64,000 nucleotides of DNA from Propionibacteriaceae bacterium AM104-82 (GCA_027658995.1 JAQDQK010000016.1:1-64000), one strand, 5' to 3'; numbered from the stretch's first letter, positions 45,653-54,649 are shown. Translations and numbers: made by a program. Notes: a model not told the origin generated them from the sequence alone.

Positions 45653-46875
45653 GCTTCTCCTTCGACGTCACGCACCGGCTGGATGACGCCCCAGGACGGG
45701 CGGGCGTCATCCACACCCCGCACGGCGACATCGAGACGCCCGCGTTCGTGGTCGTCGGCACCAAGGCCACCGTCAAGGCGGTGCTTCCCGAGACCGTCGC
45801 CGACCTCGGCGCGCAGGCGGTGCTGGCCAACGCCTACCACCTGTACCTGCAGCCCGGCTCCGACCTGATCGACGAGGCGGGCGGGCTCGGCGCGTTCATG
45901 AACTGGCCCGGCCCCACCTTCACCGACTCCGGTGGCTTCCAGGTGATGAGCCTCGGCGCCGGGTTCAAGAAGGTCCTCGCGATGGACACCGCAGGCCTGC
46001 AGAACGACGACGTGATCGCCGAGGGCAAGACCAGGATGGCCCACGTCGACGAGGACGGAGTCACGTTCAAGTCGCACCTGGACGGCACCCGGCACCGCTT
46101 CACCCCCGAGGTCTCGATGCGGATCCAGCACGAACTGGGCGCCGACATCATGTTCGCCTTCGACGAGTTGACCACGCTGATGAACACCCGCGGCTACCAG
46201 GAGTCCTCGGTCGAGCGGACTCACCGCTGGGCAGAGCGCTGCCTCGCCGCGCACGCCCAGCTCACCAGGCAGCGTGCCGACAAGCCGTACCAGGCGCTGT
46301 TCGGCGTCATCCAGGGTGCCCAGTACGAGGACCTGCGCCGCTCGGCGGCCCGCGGCCTCGCGGACCTGGAGGTGGACGGGCAGTCCTTCGACGGCTTCGG
46401 CCTCGGCGGCGCGCTCGAGAAGGAGAACCTCGGCACCATCATCGGCTGGATGGTCGAGGAACTGCCCGAGGCCAAGCCCCGGCACCTGCTCGGCATCTCG
46501 GAGCCCGACGACTTCTTCGCGGCCATCGAGATGGGCGCCGACACCTTCGACTGCGTCAACCCGTCACGGGTGGCCCGCAACGCCGCCATCTACACCGCCG
46601 ACGGTCGCTACAACGTCAACACCGCCCGGCACCGGCGCTCCTTCATCCCGCTGGAGGAGGGCTGCGACTGCTACACGTGCCAGCACTACACGCGGGCCTA
46701 CCTGCACCACCTGTTCAAGGCGAAGGAGATGCTTGCCTCGACGCTGGCGACCGTCCACAACGAGCGCTTCACCGTAAGGCTCGTCGACGCGATCCGGGAC
46801 GCCATGAAGGCGGGGGACTTCTACGCCTACCGCGACGAGTTCCTCGGCAGGTTCTACTCCACCGACCCGGCGTAG
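45649..46875 (+). CDS. tgt: tRNA-guanine (queuine) transglycosylase
   Basis: 408 aa, GTG start overlapping rsmE. It holds DSGGFQVMSLG (catalytic Asp), the nucleophile Asp in DTFDCVNPSR and the zinc site CDCYTC followed by a His after ~25 residues (TVHNERF). It exchanges guanine at tRNA position 34 for a queuosine base. The usual GGLAVGE substrate loop is replaced by FGLGGALEKEN, which suggests altered base specificity, perhaps queuine salvaged from outside. No queuosine biosynthesis gene is nearby, but a precursor transporter gene is convergent and overlaps by 22 bases. Confidence 0.93.
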   Translation: MSFSFDVTHRLDDAPGRAGVIHTPHGDIETPAFVVVGTKATVKAVLPETVADLGAQAVLANAYHLYLQPGSDLIDEAGGLGAFMNWPGPTFTDSGGFQVMSLGAGFKKVLAMDTAGLQNDDVIAEGKTRMAHVDEDGVTFKSHLDGTRHRFTPEVSMRIQHELGADIMFAFDELTTLMNTRGYQESSVERTHRWAERCLAAHAQLTRQRADKPYQALFGVIQGAQYEDLRRSAARGLADLEVDGQSFDGFGLGGALEKENLGTIIGWMVEELPEAKPRHLLGISEPDDFFAAIEMGADTFDCVNPSRVARNAAIYTADGRYNVNTARHRRSFIPLEEGCDCYTCQHYTRAYLHHLFKAKEMLASTLATVHNERFTVRLVDAIRDAMKAGDFYAYRDEFLGRFYSTDPA

Positions 46876-47570
46876 CTCGGCTCGCGGCGCTTGACGTGCT
46901 TGATCACCTGGTACGTGATGGGCAGGAACAGCGCCTCGATGGCGACCTTGTACAGGTAGCCGACCAGGATGTAGTTGACCAGCGTGCCGCCGGTGATGAT
47001 GCCCGCGAACGCGACGATGCAGAAGATGGTGGTGTCTGCCGCCTCGCCGACCACAGTCGAGCCGAGCAGCCGCGCCCACAGCGAGCCCTCGCGGGTGCGG
47101 CGCTTGAGTCGCACCAGCACCCAGGCGTTGAGCAGTTGCCCGACGGCGTAGCCGAGCAGCGAGGCGAGCACGATCCGCGGCACGAAGCCAAGGATCGCCA
47201 CGAAGGCGTCCTGGTTGCCCCAGTCGGCGGCGGGCGGCGCGGCGCCGACGAGCAGGAACGTCAGCGAGGCGACCACCGAGGTGGCGAACCCGATCGCGAT
47301 GGCCCTCCTGGCACCCGCCCAGCCGTACACCTCGGCGAGCACATCGCCCAGCACGTAGGTCAGCGGGAACAGCAGCGCCCCGCCGTCGGTGATGATCGGA
47401 AGCAGCGGGAAGCCGAGCAGGTCGACGTCCGGGCCGAACTGGATCAGTTTGACCGCCGCCACGTTCGAGATCAGCAGCAGGGCGCAGAACAGCGCGACGA
47501 CGACGTCGTAGACACCCGCGGGGCGGGTGGCGAAGCGCGGCTGCTGCTGCTCGTCTGGAACTGGAGGCAC
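46854..47570 (-). CDS. queuosine precursor transporter (YhhQ family)
   Basis: 238 aa, GTG start with TAGACT six bases upstream (leaderless). About six membrane helices, with family motifs SNVAAVKLIQFG, GGALLFPLTYVLGDVLAEVYGW and GSTVVGEAADTTIFC. It imports queuosine precursors for Tgt, encoded convergently. The paired genes form a salvage-only queuosine route. Confidence 0.9.
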   Translation of the reverse strand: MPPVPDEQQQPRFATRPAGVYDVVVALFCALLLISNVAAVKLIQFGPDVDLLGFPLLPIITDGGALLFPLTYVLGDVLAEVYGWAGARRAIAIGFATSVVASLTFLLVGAAPPAADWGNQDAFVAILGFVPRIVLASLLGYAVGQLLNAWVLVRLKRRTREGSLWARLLGSTVVGEAADTTIFCIVAFAGIITGGTLVNYILVGYLYKVAIEALFLPITYQVIKHVKRREPSYAGSVE

Positions 47571-47576
47571 CGGGGC

Positions 47577-47582
47577 AGTCTA
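47577..47582 (-). promoter_or_regulatory. -10 box of leaderless queuosine precursor transporter gene
   Basis: TAGACT on the minus strand ends six bases before the GTG at 47570. Confidence 0.45.
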
Positions 47583-47651
47583 CGGTGCCCGCACCTGGGC
47601 GACCTGCGCGTTGTTCCCGCCCCGGTGAGCGGGCGGTGGCAAGATTTGGTC

Positions 47652-48083
47652 ATGGACGAACTGGAGAATGAGGTTGTACCGGAGGACTCGGAGCAGCTCG
47701 ACCAGCTGCAGCCGGGCGACTCCCTGATCAACCGAGGAGTCAAGGATGTCCTGGACGAGGGCTACATCGCCCCTGACGGCTGGTCGGTCGCCCAGGGCTA
47801 CGGGAACACCCCTGCCGAGATGAGGCAGGGCGAGACCATCGAGATGCGCGTCAAGCAGGAGGAGCCCGAACCCAAGGACTCGCAGGCCAACTGGAACCCG
47901 CACGGCGAGACCCGCCAGGTCGGCACCGAGCGTGCCGGGCGGCTGATGTCGGTGCAGGGCAGTGGACGCGAGGACACCCTCGGGGTCGATGTCGGCATCA
48001 GCGGCGGCGCCGCGAGCGCCGAGGAGGCCGCGATGCACATCATCTCCGACGACGAGGACGACGACGCCATCCTCGAGGACTGA
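47652..48083 (+). CDS. DUF5709 family protein
   Basis: 143 aa, very acidic at its C-terminus (DDEDDDAILED). Segments DSLINRGVKDVLDEGYIAPDGWSV and GRLMSVQGSGREDTLGVDVGISGGAASAEEAAMHI match an actinobacterial family of unknown function. It is predicted to be cytoplasmic and largely disordered. It lies between a divergent transporter gene and phoH with no operon link. Nothing supports a specific role. Confidence 0.8.
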   Translation: MDELENEVVPEDSEQLDQLQPGDSLINRGVKDVLDEGYIAPDGWSVAQGYGNTPAEMRQGETIEMRVKQEEPEPKDSQANWNPHGETRQVGTERAGRLMSVQGSGREDTLGVDVGISGGAASAEEAAMHIISDDEDDDAILED

Positions 48084-48182
48084 GCCTTCGGGTGGCTCCT
48101 GAGCAGCAGTAGACTGTCGGGGTTCACGGCCGCGACCCTGCGGCCACCGACCACCAAGGACCCCGCCCTGACCAGCCATTCG

Positions 48183-49166
48183 TTGGACCAGCAGCCCGCA
48201 AGCCGCACCGTCGCGGTGCCCACTTCGATCGACATGATCAACCTGCTCGGCCCCCGCGACGACTTCCTCCGCATCCTCGAAGACCACCTCGACGCCGACC
48301 TGCACGTCAGGGGCGGGCACATCACCTTGTCAGGTGAGGCCGCCGACGTCGCGAAGGCCGCCGAGGTGCTCACCGAACTCATCACCATCCTGCGCACCGG
48401 CCAGGGCCTCACGGGCGAGACCGTCGAGCGCGTCATCCAGATGAGCGACGACCCAGCCTCAAGCGCCTCCGAGATCCTGACGCAGAACATCGTCTCCTCC
48501 CGCGGTCGCACCGTCCGGCCCAAGACGCTGAACCAGAAGCGCTACGTCGACGCGATCGACAGGCACACCGTCGTGTTCGGCATCGGCCCCGCAGGCACAG
48601 GCAAGACCTACCTCGCGATGGCGAAGGCCGTGCAGGCGCTGCAGGCCAAGGAGGTCAGCCGGATCATCCTGACCCGTCCCGCCATCGAGGCGGGTGAGCG
48701 GCTCGGCTTCCTGCCCGGCACGCTCAACGACAAGATCGACCCGTATCTGAGGCCCCTGTACGACGCGCTGCACGACATGGTCGACGCCGACTCCGTCCCG
48801 AAGCTGCTGACCTCCGGCACCGTCGAGGTCGCGCCGCTCGCCTACATGCGTGGCCGCACCCTCAACGACGCGTTCATCATCCTCGACGAGGCGCAGAACA
48901 CCTCGATGGAGCAGATGAAGATGTTCCTGACCCGGCTCGGCTTCGGGTCGAAGGTCGTGGTGACCGGCGACGTGACCCAGATCGACCTGCCGGGCGGCGT
49001 CAAGAGCGGCCTGCGCGGGGTGCAGCAGGTCCTCGACGGCATCGACGACATCGCGTTCTGCACGCTCACCGCCCGGGATGTGGTGCGGCACAAGCTGGTT
49101 GGCCGTATCGTTGCGGCGTACGACCAGTTCGAGAGCCTGAACAAGGACCGGAGAGCCCCTAAGTGA
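48183..49166 (+). CDS. PhoH family ATPase
   Basis: 327 aa if the TTG at 48183 is the start. The conserved family begins around RTVAVPTSIDMINLLGPRDDFLRIL, so the start is not far off; an in-frame CTG at 48168 has AAGGA at better spacing and is an unusual alternative. Walker A is GIGPAGTGKTYLAM near residue 140, Walker B is FIILDEAQNTS. PhoH proteins are predicted RNA-acting ATPases; they form an operon with ybeY across actinobacteria, as here. Confidence 0.93.
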   Translation: MDQQPASRTVAVPTSIDMINLLGPRDDFLRILEDHLDADLHVRGGHITLSGEAADVAKAAEVLTELITILRTGQGLTGETVERVIQMSDDPASSASEILTQNIVSSRGRTVRPKTLNQKRYVDAIDRHTVVFGIGPAGTGKTYLAMAKAVQALQAKEVSRIILTRPAIEAGERLGFLPGTLNDKIDPYLRPLYDALHDMVDADSVPKLLTSGTVEVAPLAYMRGRTLNDAFIILDEAQNTSMEQMKMFLTRLGFGSKVVVTGDVTQIDLPGGVKSGLRGVQQVLDGIDDIAFCTLTARDVVRHKLVGRIVAAYDQFESLNKDRRAPK

Positions 49167-49624
49167 TCGACATCAACAACGAGTCCGGCGTCGCGGCAGA
49201 CGAGCTGGGGCTCGTGGCCCTCTCGCGCTACGCGCTGGACCAGTTGCGCATCCACCCCCAGGCCGACCTGTCGATCGTGCTCGTCGACGAGGACACCATG
49301 ACGCAGTACCACGAGCGCTTCATGGACCTTCCCGGCCCGACCGACGTGATGAGCTTCCCGATGGACGAACTCCGCGCGCCTGCCGACGACGAGGAGCCGC
49401 CGCTGGGCCTGCTCGGCGACATCGTGATCTGCCCGCAGATCACCAGCCAGCAGGCCGCGGAGAACGGGCGGGAGCCCGACGCCGAGATCGAGTACCTGCT
49501 GATCCACGGGCTGCTCCACCTGCTCGGCCACGACCACGCGGAGCCGGAGGAGAAGGCGGTCATGTTCGCTCTGAACGACCGGATCATCGCCGGCTGGGAA
49601 CTTGCCCGCACGGGTACCTCCTGA
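49163..49624 (+). CDS. ybeY: endoribonuclease YbeY (rRNA maturation factor)
   Basis: 153 aa, GTG start overlapping the phoH stop (GTGA). The zinc site HGLLHLLGHDH (HxxxHxxxxxH) is near residue 114, and TDVMSFPMDE is a family motif. It participates in 16S rRNA 3' end processing and ribosome quality control. Next in most actinobacteria comes a CNNM-type gene; here an APC permease gene lies between. Confidence 0.95.
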   Translation: MIDINNESGVAADELGLVALSRYALDQLRIHPQADLSIVLVDEDTMTQYHERFMDLPGPTDVMSFPMDELRAPADDEEPPLGLLGDIVICPQITSQQAAENGREPDAEIEYLLIHGLLHLLGHDHAEPEEKAVMFALNDRIIAGWELARTGTS

Positions 49625-49625
49625 G

Positions 49626-50864
49626 ATGACCGACTCGTCGCTGAACCGCAGTCTCGGCCTCGGCGACGCCATCGCCATCGGCGTTGCCTCCATGGTGGGC
49701 GCCGGGGTGTTCGTCGTGTGGGGTCCAGCCACCTCCGCCGCGGGTTCGCTGCTGCTTGTCGCCCTCGTCATCGCGGGCGTCGTCGCCTGGTGCAACGCGT
49801 CCAGTTCGGCCCAACTCGCCGCCCAGTACCCGTCCGCCGGCGGCACCTACGTCTACGGCCGCGAGCGGCTCGGGCCGTGGCCCGGCTACCTCGCGGGTTG
49901 GAGTTTCGTCGTCGGCAAGACCGCCTCGTGCGCGGCGATGGCGATGGCGTTCTCGGCCTATGTGGTGCCTGAGGCATGGCAGCGGCCGGTCGCGATCGGC
50001 ATCGTATGGGTGCTGGTGGGCATCAACTGCCTCGGCGTGACCCGCACCGCGCTCGTCGCACGGATCCTCGCGTTCGCGGCGCTCGTCGGCCTCGCCACCG
50101 CGCTCGCCGTCGGCTGGTCGGACGGGCCGACGGCCTCGTTCGGGTGGGCTCCCGGCACCATGGGCGGCGTGTACGGGACGCTGCAGGCCGCGGGCCTGCT
50201 GTTCTTCGCGTTCGCCGGCTACGCCAGGATCGCGACGATGGGCGAGGAGGTCCGTGACCCGGCGCGCACCATCCCGCGGGCGATCCTGGGGGCGCTCGTG
50301 CTGGTGCTTGCCATCTACGCCGTAGTCGCCGTCAGCCTGCTGTACCTGCTCGGCCCGGATCTGCTCGCGCAGCAGGCCGCGCCGCTGACCGCACTGACTG
50401 CTGGTCATCCGGTCGCCCGGATCGTGCTGACCGTCGGCGCCTCCGCCGCGATCGCTGGAGCCCTGCTTGGCCTGACCACCGGCATCGGCCGCACCTGGCT
50501 CGCGATGTCGAGGGAGGGCGACCTGCCCCGCTGGTTCGCCGTCACCCATCCCCGCACCAAGGTGCCGCACCGCATCGAGATCGTGCTCGGCGCGGTGCTG
50601 ACCGGGGTGCTGCTTGTCGCCGACCTGCGCGGCGCCATCGGCTTCTCGTCGTTCGCGGTGCTGCTGTACTACCTCGTCGCCAACCTGGCGGCCTACACCC
50701 AGGACGGGCACCACCGCCGCTACCCGAGGCCCATGCAGGTCGCTGGCGCCGTGCTGTGCGTGGTGCTCGCCGCGACCCTGCCGTGGACCTCGGTGCTCGG
50801 CGGGGTCCTGTTGCTCGCCGTGGGTGCGTTGTGGAGACTCCTGCGTCCGCGCGCGCTGCGGTAG
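49626..50864 (+). CDS. APC superfamily amino acid permease
   Basis: 412 aa from ATG 49626, one base after the ybeY stop. About twelve membrane helices; the first carries the APC signature LGLGDAIAIGVASMVGAGVFVVWGPA, and FAFAGYARIATMGEEVRDPARTIPRAI and TGIGRTWLAMSREGDLPRWFA are family hallmarks. It likely imports an amino acid or amine; substrate unknown. Its position within the phoH-ybeY-CNNM-era chain is unusual and suggests insertion followed by cotranscription. Confidence 0.88.
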   Translation: MTDSSLNRSLGLGDAIAIGVASMVGAGVFVVWGPATSAAGSLLLVALVIAGVVAWCNASSSAQLAAQYPSAGGTYVYGRERLGPWPGYLAGWSFVVGKTASCAAMAMAFSAYVVPEAWQRPVAIGIVWVLVGINCLGVTRTALVARILAFAALVGLATALAVGWSDGPTASFGWAPGTMGGVYGTLQAAGLLFFAFAGYARIATMGEEVRDPARTIPRAILGALVLVLAIYAVVAVSLLYLLGPDLLAQQAAPLTALTAGHPVARIVLTVGASAAIAGALLGLTTGIGRTWLAMSREGDLPRWFAVTHPRTKVPHRIEIVLGAVLTGVLLVADLRGAIGFSSFAVLLYYLVANLAAYTQDGHHRRYPRPMQVAGAVLCVVLAATLPWTSVLGGVLLLAVGALWRLLRPRALR

Positions 50865-50911
50865 AATTTCGCCGCCACCTGTCATCGAGTAGAGCGAGTT
50901 GATCACGCCCC

Positions 50912-52228
50912 GTGTCCCAGTCCGAGTGGATTGAGCTTGGCATCGCGCTGCTGTGCGCCGTCGGAGCATCTCTGATGGCGGCCGTCGAGACGGCCCTCAG
51001 CGTCATCACCAAATCCCGCGCCGAGCGCATGGTCGAACAGGGGGAGCGGGGCGCCGAGCGCGTCCGGTTGATCGCCCAGGACCCCGCGCCATCCATCAAC
51101 GCCGTCATGTTCACCCGGATGGCGTTGGAGACGACGTCGATCGTGGTGGCCTCCATCGTGATGTTCACGCAGTTCCGGGCCGACTGGACCCGCGCGCTCG
51201 TCACCATCGCCATCATGCTCGTCGTGTCGTTCATCCTGTGGGGGGTCGCGCCGCGCACCCTCGGCAGGCAGAACCCCGAGAGGACGCTGACGTTCTTCGG
51301 CCCGCTGATCAGCGCCCTGACCACCGTCTTCGGCCCGATCGCGCAGTTGATGATCCTGATCGGCAACGCGCTGACGCCCGGCCGCGGCTACACGGACGGG
51401 CCGTTCGCGACCGAGGCCGAACTGCGCGACCTGGTCGACATGGCGGAGGCCAACGAACTCATCGAGGCCGGCGAGTCGAAGATGATCCACTCGGTCTTCG
51501 AGTTGGGCGACACCATCGTCAAGGAGGTGATGGTCCCGCGCACCGACATGGTCTACATCCCCAAGGACCGCACCCTGCGGCAACTGCTGTCGCTGGCGCT
51601 CAGGTCCGGGTTCTCGCGGATCCCGGTCGTGGGGGAGGACCTCGACGACGTGCTCGGCGTCATCTACCTCAAGGACGTCACGAAGCGGATCTACGACTAC
51701 CCCGACGCGGAGCGCCGCGAGACCGTCGCCTCGCTGATGCGCCCGGCGGCGTTCTGCCCCGACTCCAAGCCGGTCAGCGAATTGTTACATGACATGCAGC
51801 TGAGCCATTCGCACCTGGTGATGGTCGTCGACGAGTTCGGTGGCACCGCGGGGCTCGCCACCATCGAGGACATCCTCGAGGAGATCGTCGGCGAGATCGT
51901 CGACGAGTACGACCAGGACGCCCCCGCGGTCGCCGACCTCGGAGAGGGCCGCTACCGGGTGTCGTCGAGGCTGCCGCTCGACGAGTTGGGCGCGCTGTTC
52001 GACCTCGACCTCGACGACGACGACGTCGAGACCGTCGGCGGGCTGATGGCAAAGCAGCTCAATCTCGTACCCATCCCCGGTTCCCGCACCATCGTCGGTA
52101 ACATCGAGCTGATCGCCGATCGGGCAATCGGGCGCCGGCACCAGATCGGCACGGTGCTCGTCCGCCAGCTCTCCGACGAGGAACTTGCACAAGAGGCCGA
52201 CCACGAAGGCGATGATGACGATGACTGA
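50912..52228 (+). CDS. CNNM/CorC-type hemolysin family membrane protein
   Basis: 438 aa, GTG start. A DUF21 membrane domain with about four helices (residues ~1-150) is followed by a CBS pair (VKEVMVPRTDMVYIPKDRTL; MRPAAFCPDSKPVSELLHDM) and a C-terminal CorC_HlyC domain (GGTAGLATIEDILEEIVGEIVDEYD). Related proteins take part in magnesium/cobalt efflux. The end overlaps the era start. Confidence 0.9.
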   Translation: MSQSEWIELGIALLCAVGASLMAAVETALSVITKSRAERMVEQGERGAERVRLIAQDPAPSINAVMFTRMALETTSIVVASIVMFTQFRADWTRALVTIAIMLVVSFILWGVAPRTLGRQNPERTLTFFGPLISALTTVFGPIAQLMILIGNALTPGRGYTDGPFATEAELRDLVDMAEANELIEAGESKMIHSVFELGDTIVKEVMVPRTDMVYIPKDRTLRQLLSLALRSGFSRIPVVGEDLDDVLGVIYLKDVTKRIYDYPDAERRETVASLMRPAAFCPDSKPVSELLHDMQLSHSHLVMVVDEFGGTAGLATIEDILEEIVGEIVDEYDQDAPAVADLGEGRYRVSSRLPLDELGALFDLDLDDDDVETVGGLMAKQLNLVPIPGSRTIVGNIELIADRAIGRRHQIGTVLVRQLSDEELAQEADHEGDDDDD

Positions 52229-53147
52229 CAAAGATTTCCATTCCGGCTTCGCCTGCTTCGTGGGGCGACCCAACGCGGGCAAGTCGACGCTCACCAACGC
52301 GCTGGTCGGCCAGAAGATCGCGATCGCGTCCTCCAAGCCGCAGACCACCCGCCACGTCGTGCGCGGCATCGTCACGGAGCCCGACGGCCAGTTGATCCTG
52401 ATCGACACGCCAGGCCTGCACCGCCCCCGCACGCTGCTCGGCCAGCGGCTCAACGACCTCGTCTTCGAGACGTGGGCGGAGGTCGACGTGGTGGGCGTGT
52501 GCCTACCGTGCGACCAGCGGATCGGCCCCGGCGACAAGTTCATCATCGGTGAACTCGCGAAGCTGGAGCGTCGTCCCCTGTTCGTGGCGCTCGCCACCAA
52601 GACCGACCTGGTCAGCAAGGAGAGGCAACTCTCGCACCTGGTCGACGTCGCGGCCGTGGCAGAGGAACTGGGCATCGAGTGGGCGCAGGTCATCCCGTGC
52701 TCGGCGACGAGCGGGGACAACGTCGAGGTGGTGCGCGACCAGTTGATCGCGCTGCTGCCCGAGGGCCCGATGTACTACCCCGACGGCGAGATCACCGACG
52801 AGCCGACAGAGACCCTGATCGCGGAACTGATCCGCGAGGCGGCCCTCGAGGGCGTCCGCGACGAACTGCCGCACTCGATCGCCGTCACCATCGACGAGAT
52901 CCTGCCCCGCCCCGACCGGCCCGAGGACAAGCCCCTGACCGACATCTACGCCTCCATCGTGGTGGAGCGGGACTCGCAGAAGGGCATCATCATCGGGCAC
53001 AAGGGGGAGCGGCTCCGCGAGATCGGCGCCACCGCCCGCGAGCAGATCAACCGACTGCTTGGCACCCGCGTGCATCTGAACCTTCACGTGAAGGTGATGA
53101 AGGAGTGGCAGCGCGACGCCAAGTACCTCAACCGGTTGGGATTCTGA
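52215..53147 (+). CDS. era: GTPase Era
   Basis: 310 aa from ATG 52215 (GAAGG five bases upstream); ATGs at 52212 and 52221 are alternatives. G1 is GRPNAGKST, G3 is DTPGLHRPRTLLGQRL and G4 is the actinobacterial TKTD rather than NKxD; the KH domain contains IIIGHKGERLREIG. Binds 16S rRNA and helps small-subunit assembly. It overlaps the CNNM gene by 14 bases. Confidence 0.95.
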   Translation: MTMTDKDFHSGFACFVGRPNAGKSTLTNALVGQKIAIASSKPQTTRHVVRGIVTEPDGQLILIDTPGLHRPRTLLGQRLNDLVFETWAEVDVVGVCLPCDQRIGPGDKFIIGELAKLERRPLFVALATKTDLVSKERQLSHLVDVAAVAEELGIEWAQVIPCSATSGDNVEVVRDQLIALLPEGPMYYPDGEITDEPTETLIAELIREAALEGVRDELPHSIAVTIDEILPRPDRPEDKPLTDIYASIVVERDSQKGIIIGHKGERLREIGATAREQINRLLGTRVHLNLHVKVMKEWQRDAKYLNRLGF

Positions 53148-53196
53148 CCGCCGCGCAGAGCGCCACTGTGCTCAAATGAGCGGAAGTTCTGCGCAC

Positions 53197-53208
53197 GTGA
53201 ACGGTCAC
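53197..53208 (+). promoter_or_regulatory. possible operator of third sugar importer
   Basis: GTGAACGGTCAC differs by one base from the core of the araDA operator (GTGACCGGTCAC). It lies about 58 bases upstream of a -10-like TAGTAT (53266-53271), so a repressing role by steric block is less direct than at araDA. Confidence 0.35.
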
Positions 53209-53323
53209 CATAACGGTTGGGTCACGACCGGATTGTCCATGTACACAAACCGGTCGCTTCCTTTCTAGTATCTCGGCATCAGCCAGTTGTGGCTGCCTTG
53301 ACCTGTAAGGAAAGGAAGCACAC

Positions 53324-54601
53324 GTGAACAAGCGTGTCCTCAAGTTCGGAGCCGTGGCTCTCGTCGGCGCGTTCGCGCTGTCCGCCTGTGGAGGTGGTGG
53401 CGACAAGGGTGACGGCACCACGCCAGCCTCATCGGAGGATCCGGCGTCGCTCGAGACCACCATCAAGATCCTCGCCCCCTCGTACGCCGACTCGTCGAAG
53501 TCCGACTGGGACAAGATCACCGCAGAGTTCAACAAGACCTACCCCAAGGTGAAGGTCGAACTGCAGATCGAGGGCTGGGACGGGTTCTCCGACAAGGTCT
53601 CGGCGCGCATCCAGGCCAAGGACTACCCGGACATCCTCAACGACAACGCGTTCGCGGCCTCGGCAGACGCCGGCATCCTGTACCCGATCGACGAGGTGCT
53701 CAGCAAGGAGACCCTCGCCGCCATCGAGCCGTCGCTGCTGAAGAACGGCCAGGGAACCGACGGCAAGCAGTGGGCAGCCCCCGACATCGCCAGCTCCCGG
53801 ATGCTGGCCTACAACACCGACCTGTTCGACAAGGCGGGCATCGCGGCGCCGCCGAAGACGTGGGCCGAGATGGATGACGCGGCCAAGAAGATCGTCGCCC
53901 TCGGCAACGACACCCGCGGCTACGGCATGCCGCTCGGCCAGGAAGAGGCGCAGGTCGAGGCCTCGCTGTGGCTGTGGGGTGCCGGTGGCAACTGGGTCGT
54001 CGACGGCGCGCTCAAGGCCGACACGCCAGAGGCCGAGGCCGGCTTCGCGCAGATGAAGAAGATGCACGCCGACGGCCTCACGCAGGCCAACCTGGAGGAC
54101 AACCGCCAGGACGTCGCCAACCTGTTCCAGGCTGGCAAGCTCGGCATGCTCGTCGCGCACTCGCCGATCGTGACCGACGCGGAGGCGAAGGGCGTCAAGG
54201 TCGCTCTCGCCCCGGTGCCGGACAAGGACGGCGGCGAAGGCGTCGCCACCGGCGTGACCGACTTCATCGTCGCCTTCAACAACGAGGACGCCAAGCGCAA
54301 GCAGGCCACCGCCGCCTACCTCGACCTGCTCTACTCCGACGCGATGTACGAGGGCTGGTACAAGGGCACCAAGTTGCTGCCCGTGACCACCTCGATGATC
54401 GAGAAGGCCAAGAGCGAGGCCGCAAGCGACAACGACAAGGCGTTCCTTGATGCCCTGTCGATGGTGAAGTTCCTGCCCGTCGGCGATCCCGGCTGGGACG
54501 CCCTCCAGGCAGCCCTGCAGGGTTCGGCCTACAAGGTCGGCTCCGAGGAGCCGGCGGCCCTCCTGAAGGAGATCCAGGCCCAGGTCGACGCCCAGAGCTG
54601 A
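53324..54601 (+). CDS. sugar ABC transporter substrate-binding lipoprotein (third importer)
   Basis: 425 aa, GTG start after AAGGAAAGGAAG. MNKRVLKFGAVALVGAFALSAC is a Sec lipoprotein signal with lipobox LSAC, unlike the twin-arginine signals of the other two binding proteins. The body is an extracellular sugar-binding protein (KDYPDILNDNAFAAS, MPLGQEEAQVEASLWLWGAGG). It is followed by a hairpin and two permease genes. The sugar is unknown. The operon sits between era and leuA, where it interrupts the core gene order. Confidence 0.92.
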   Translation: MNKRVLKFGAVALVGAFALSACGGGGDKGDGTTPASSEDPASLETTIKILAPSYADSSKSDWDKITAEFNKTYPKVKVELQIEGWDGFSDKVSARIQAKDYPDILNDNAFAASADAGILYPIDEVLSKETLAAIEPSLLKNGQGTDGKQWAAPDIASSRMLAYNTDLFDKAGIAAPPKTWAEMDDAAKKIVALGNDTRGYGMPLGQEEAQVEASLWLWGAGGNWVVDGALKADTPEAEAGFAQMKKMHADGLTQANLEDNRQDVANLFQAGKLGMLVAHSPIVTDAEAKGVKVALAPVPDKDGGEGVATGVTDFIVAFNNEDAKRKQATAAYLDLLYSDAMYEGWYKGTKLLPVTTSMIEKAKSEAASDNDKAFLDALSMVKFLPVGDPGWDALQAALQGSAYKVGSEEPAALLKEIQAQVDAQS

Positions 54602-54618
54602 CGACCGAGCCATCGTGA

Positions 54619-54649
54619 CGGGAGGCGCAGTGACCTGCGCCTCCCGTTT
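54619..54649 (+). terminator. attenuating hairpin between binding protein and permeases
   Basis: A perfect 12-bp stem (CGGGAGGCGCAG with CTGCGCCTCCCG) around a TGAC loop, followed by TTT, starts 17 bases after the binding-protein stop. It should terminate part of the transcripts and keep permease levels below those of the binding protein. Confidence 0.7.
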
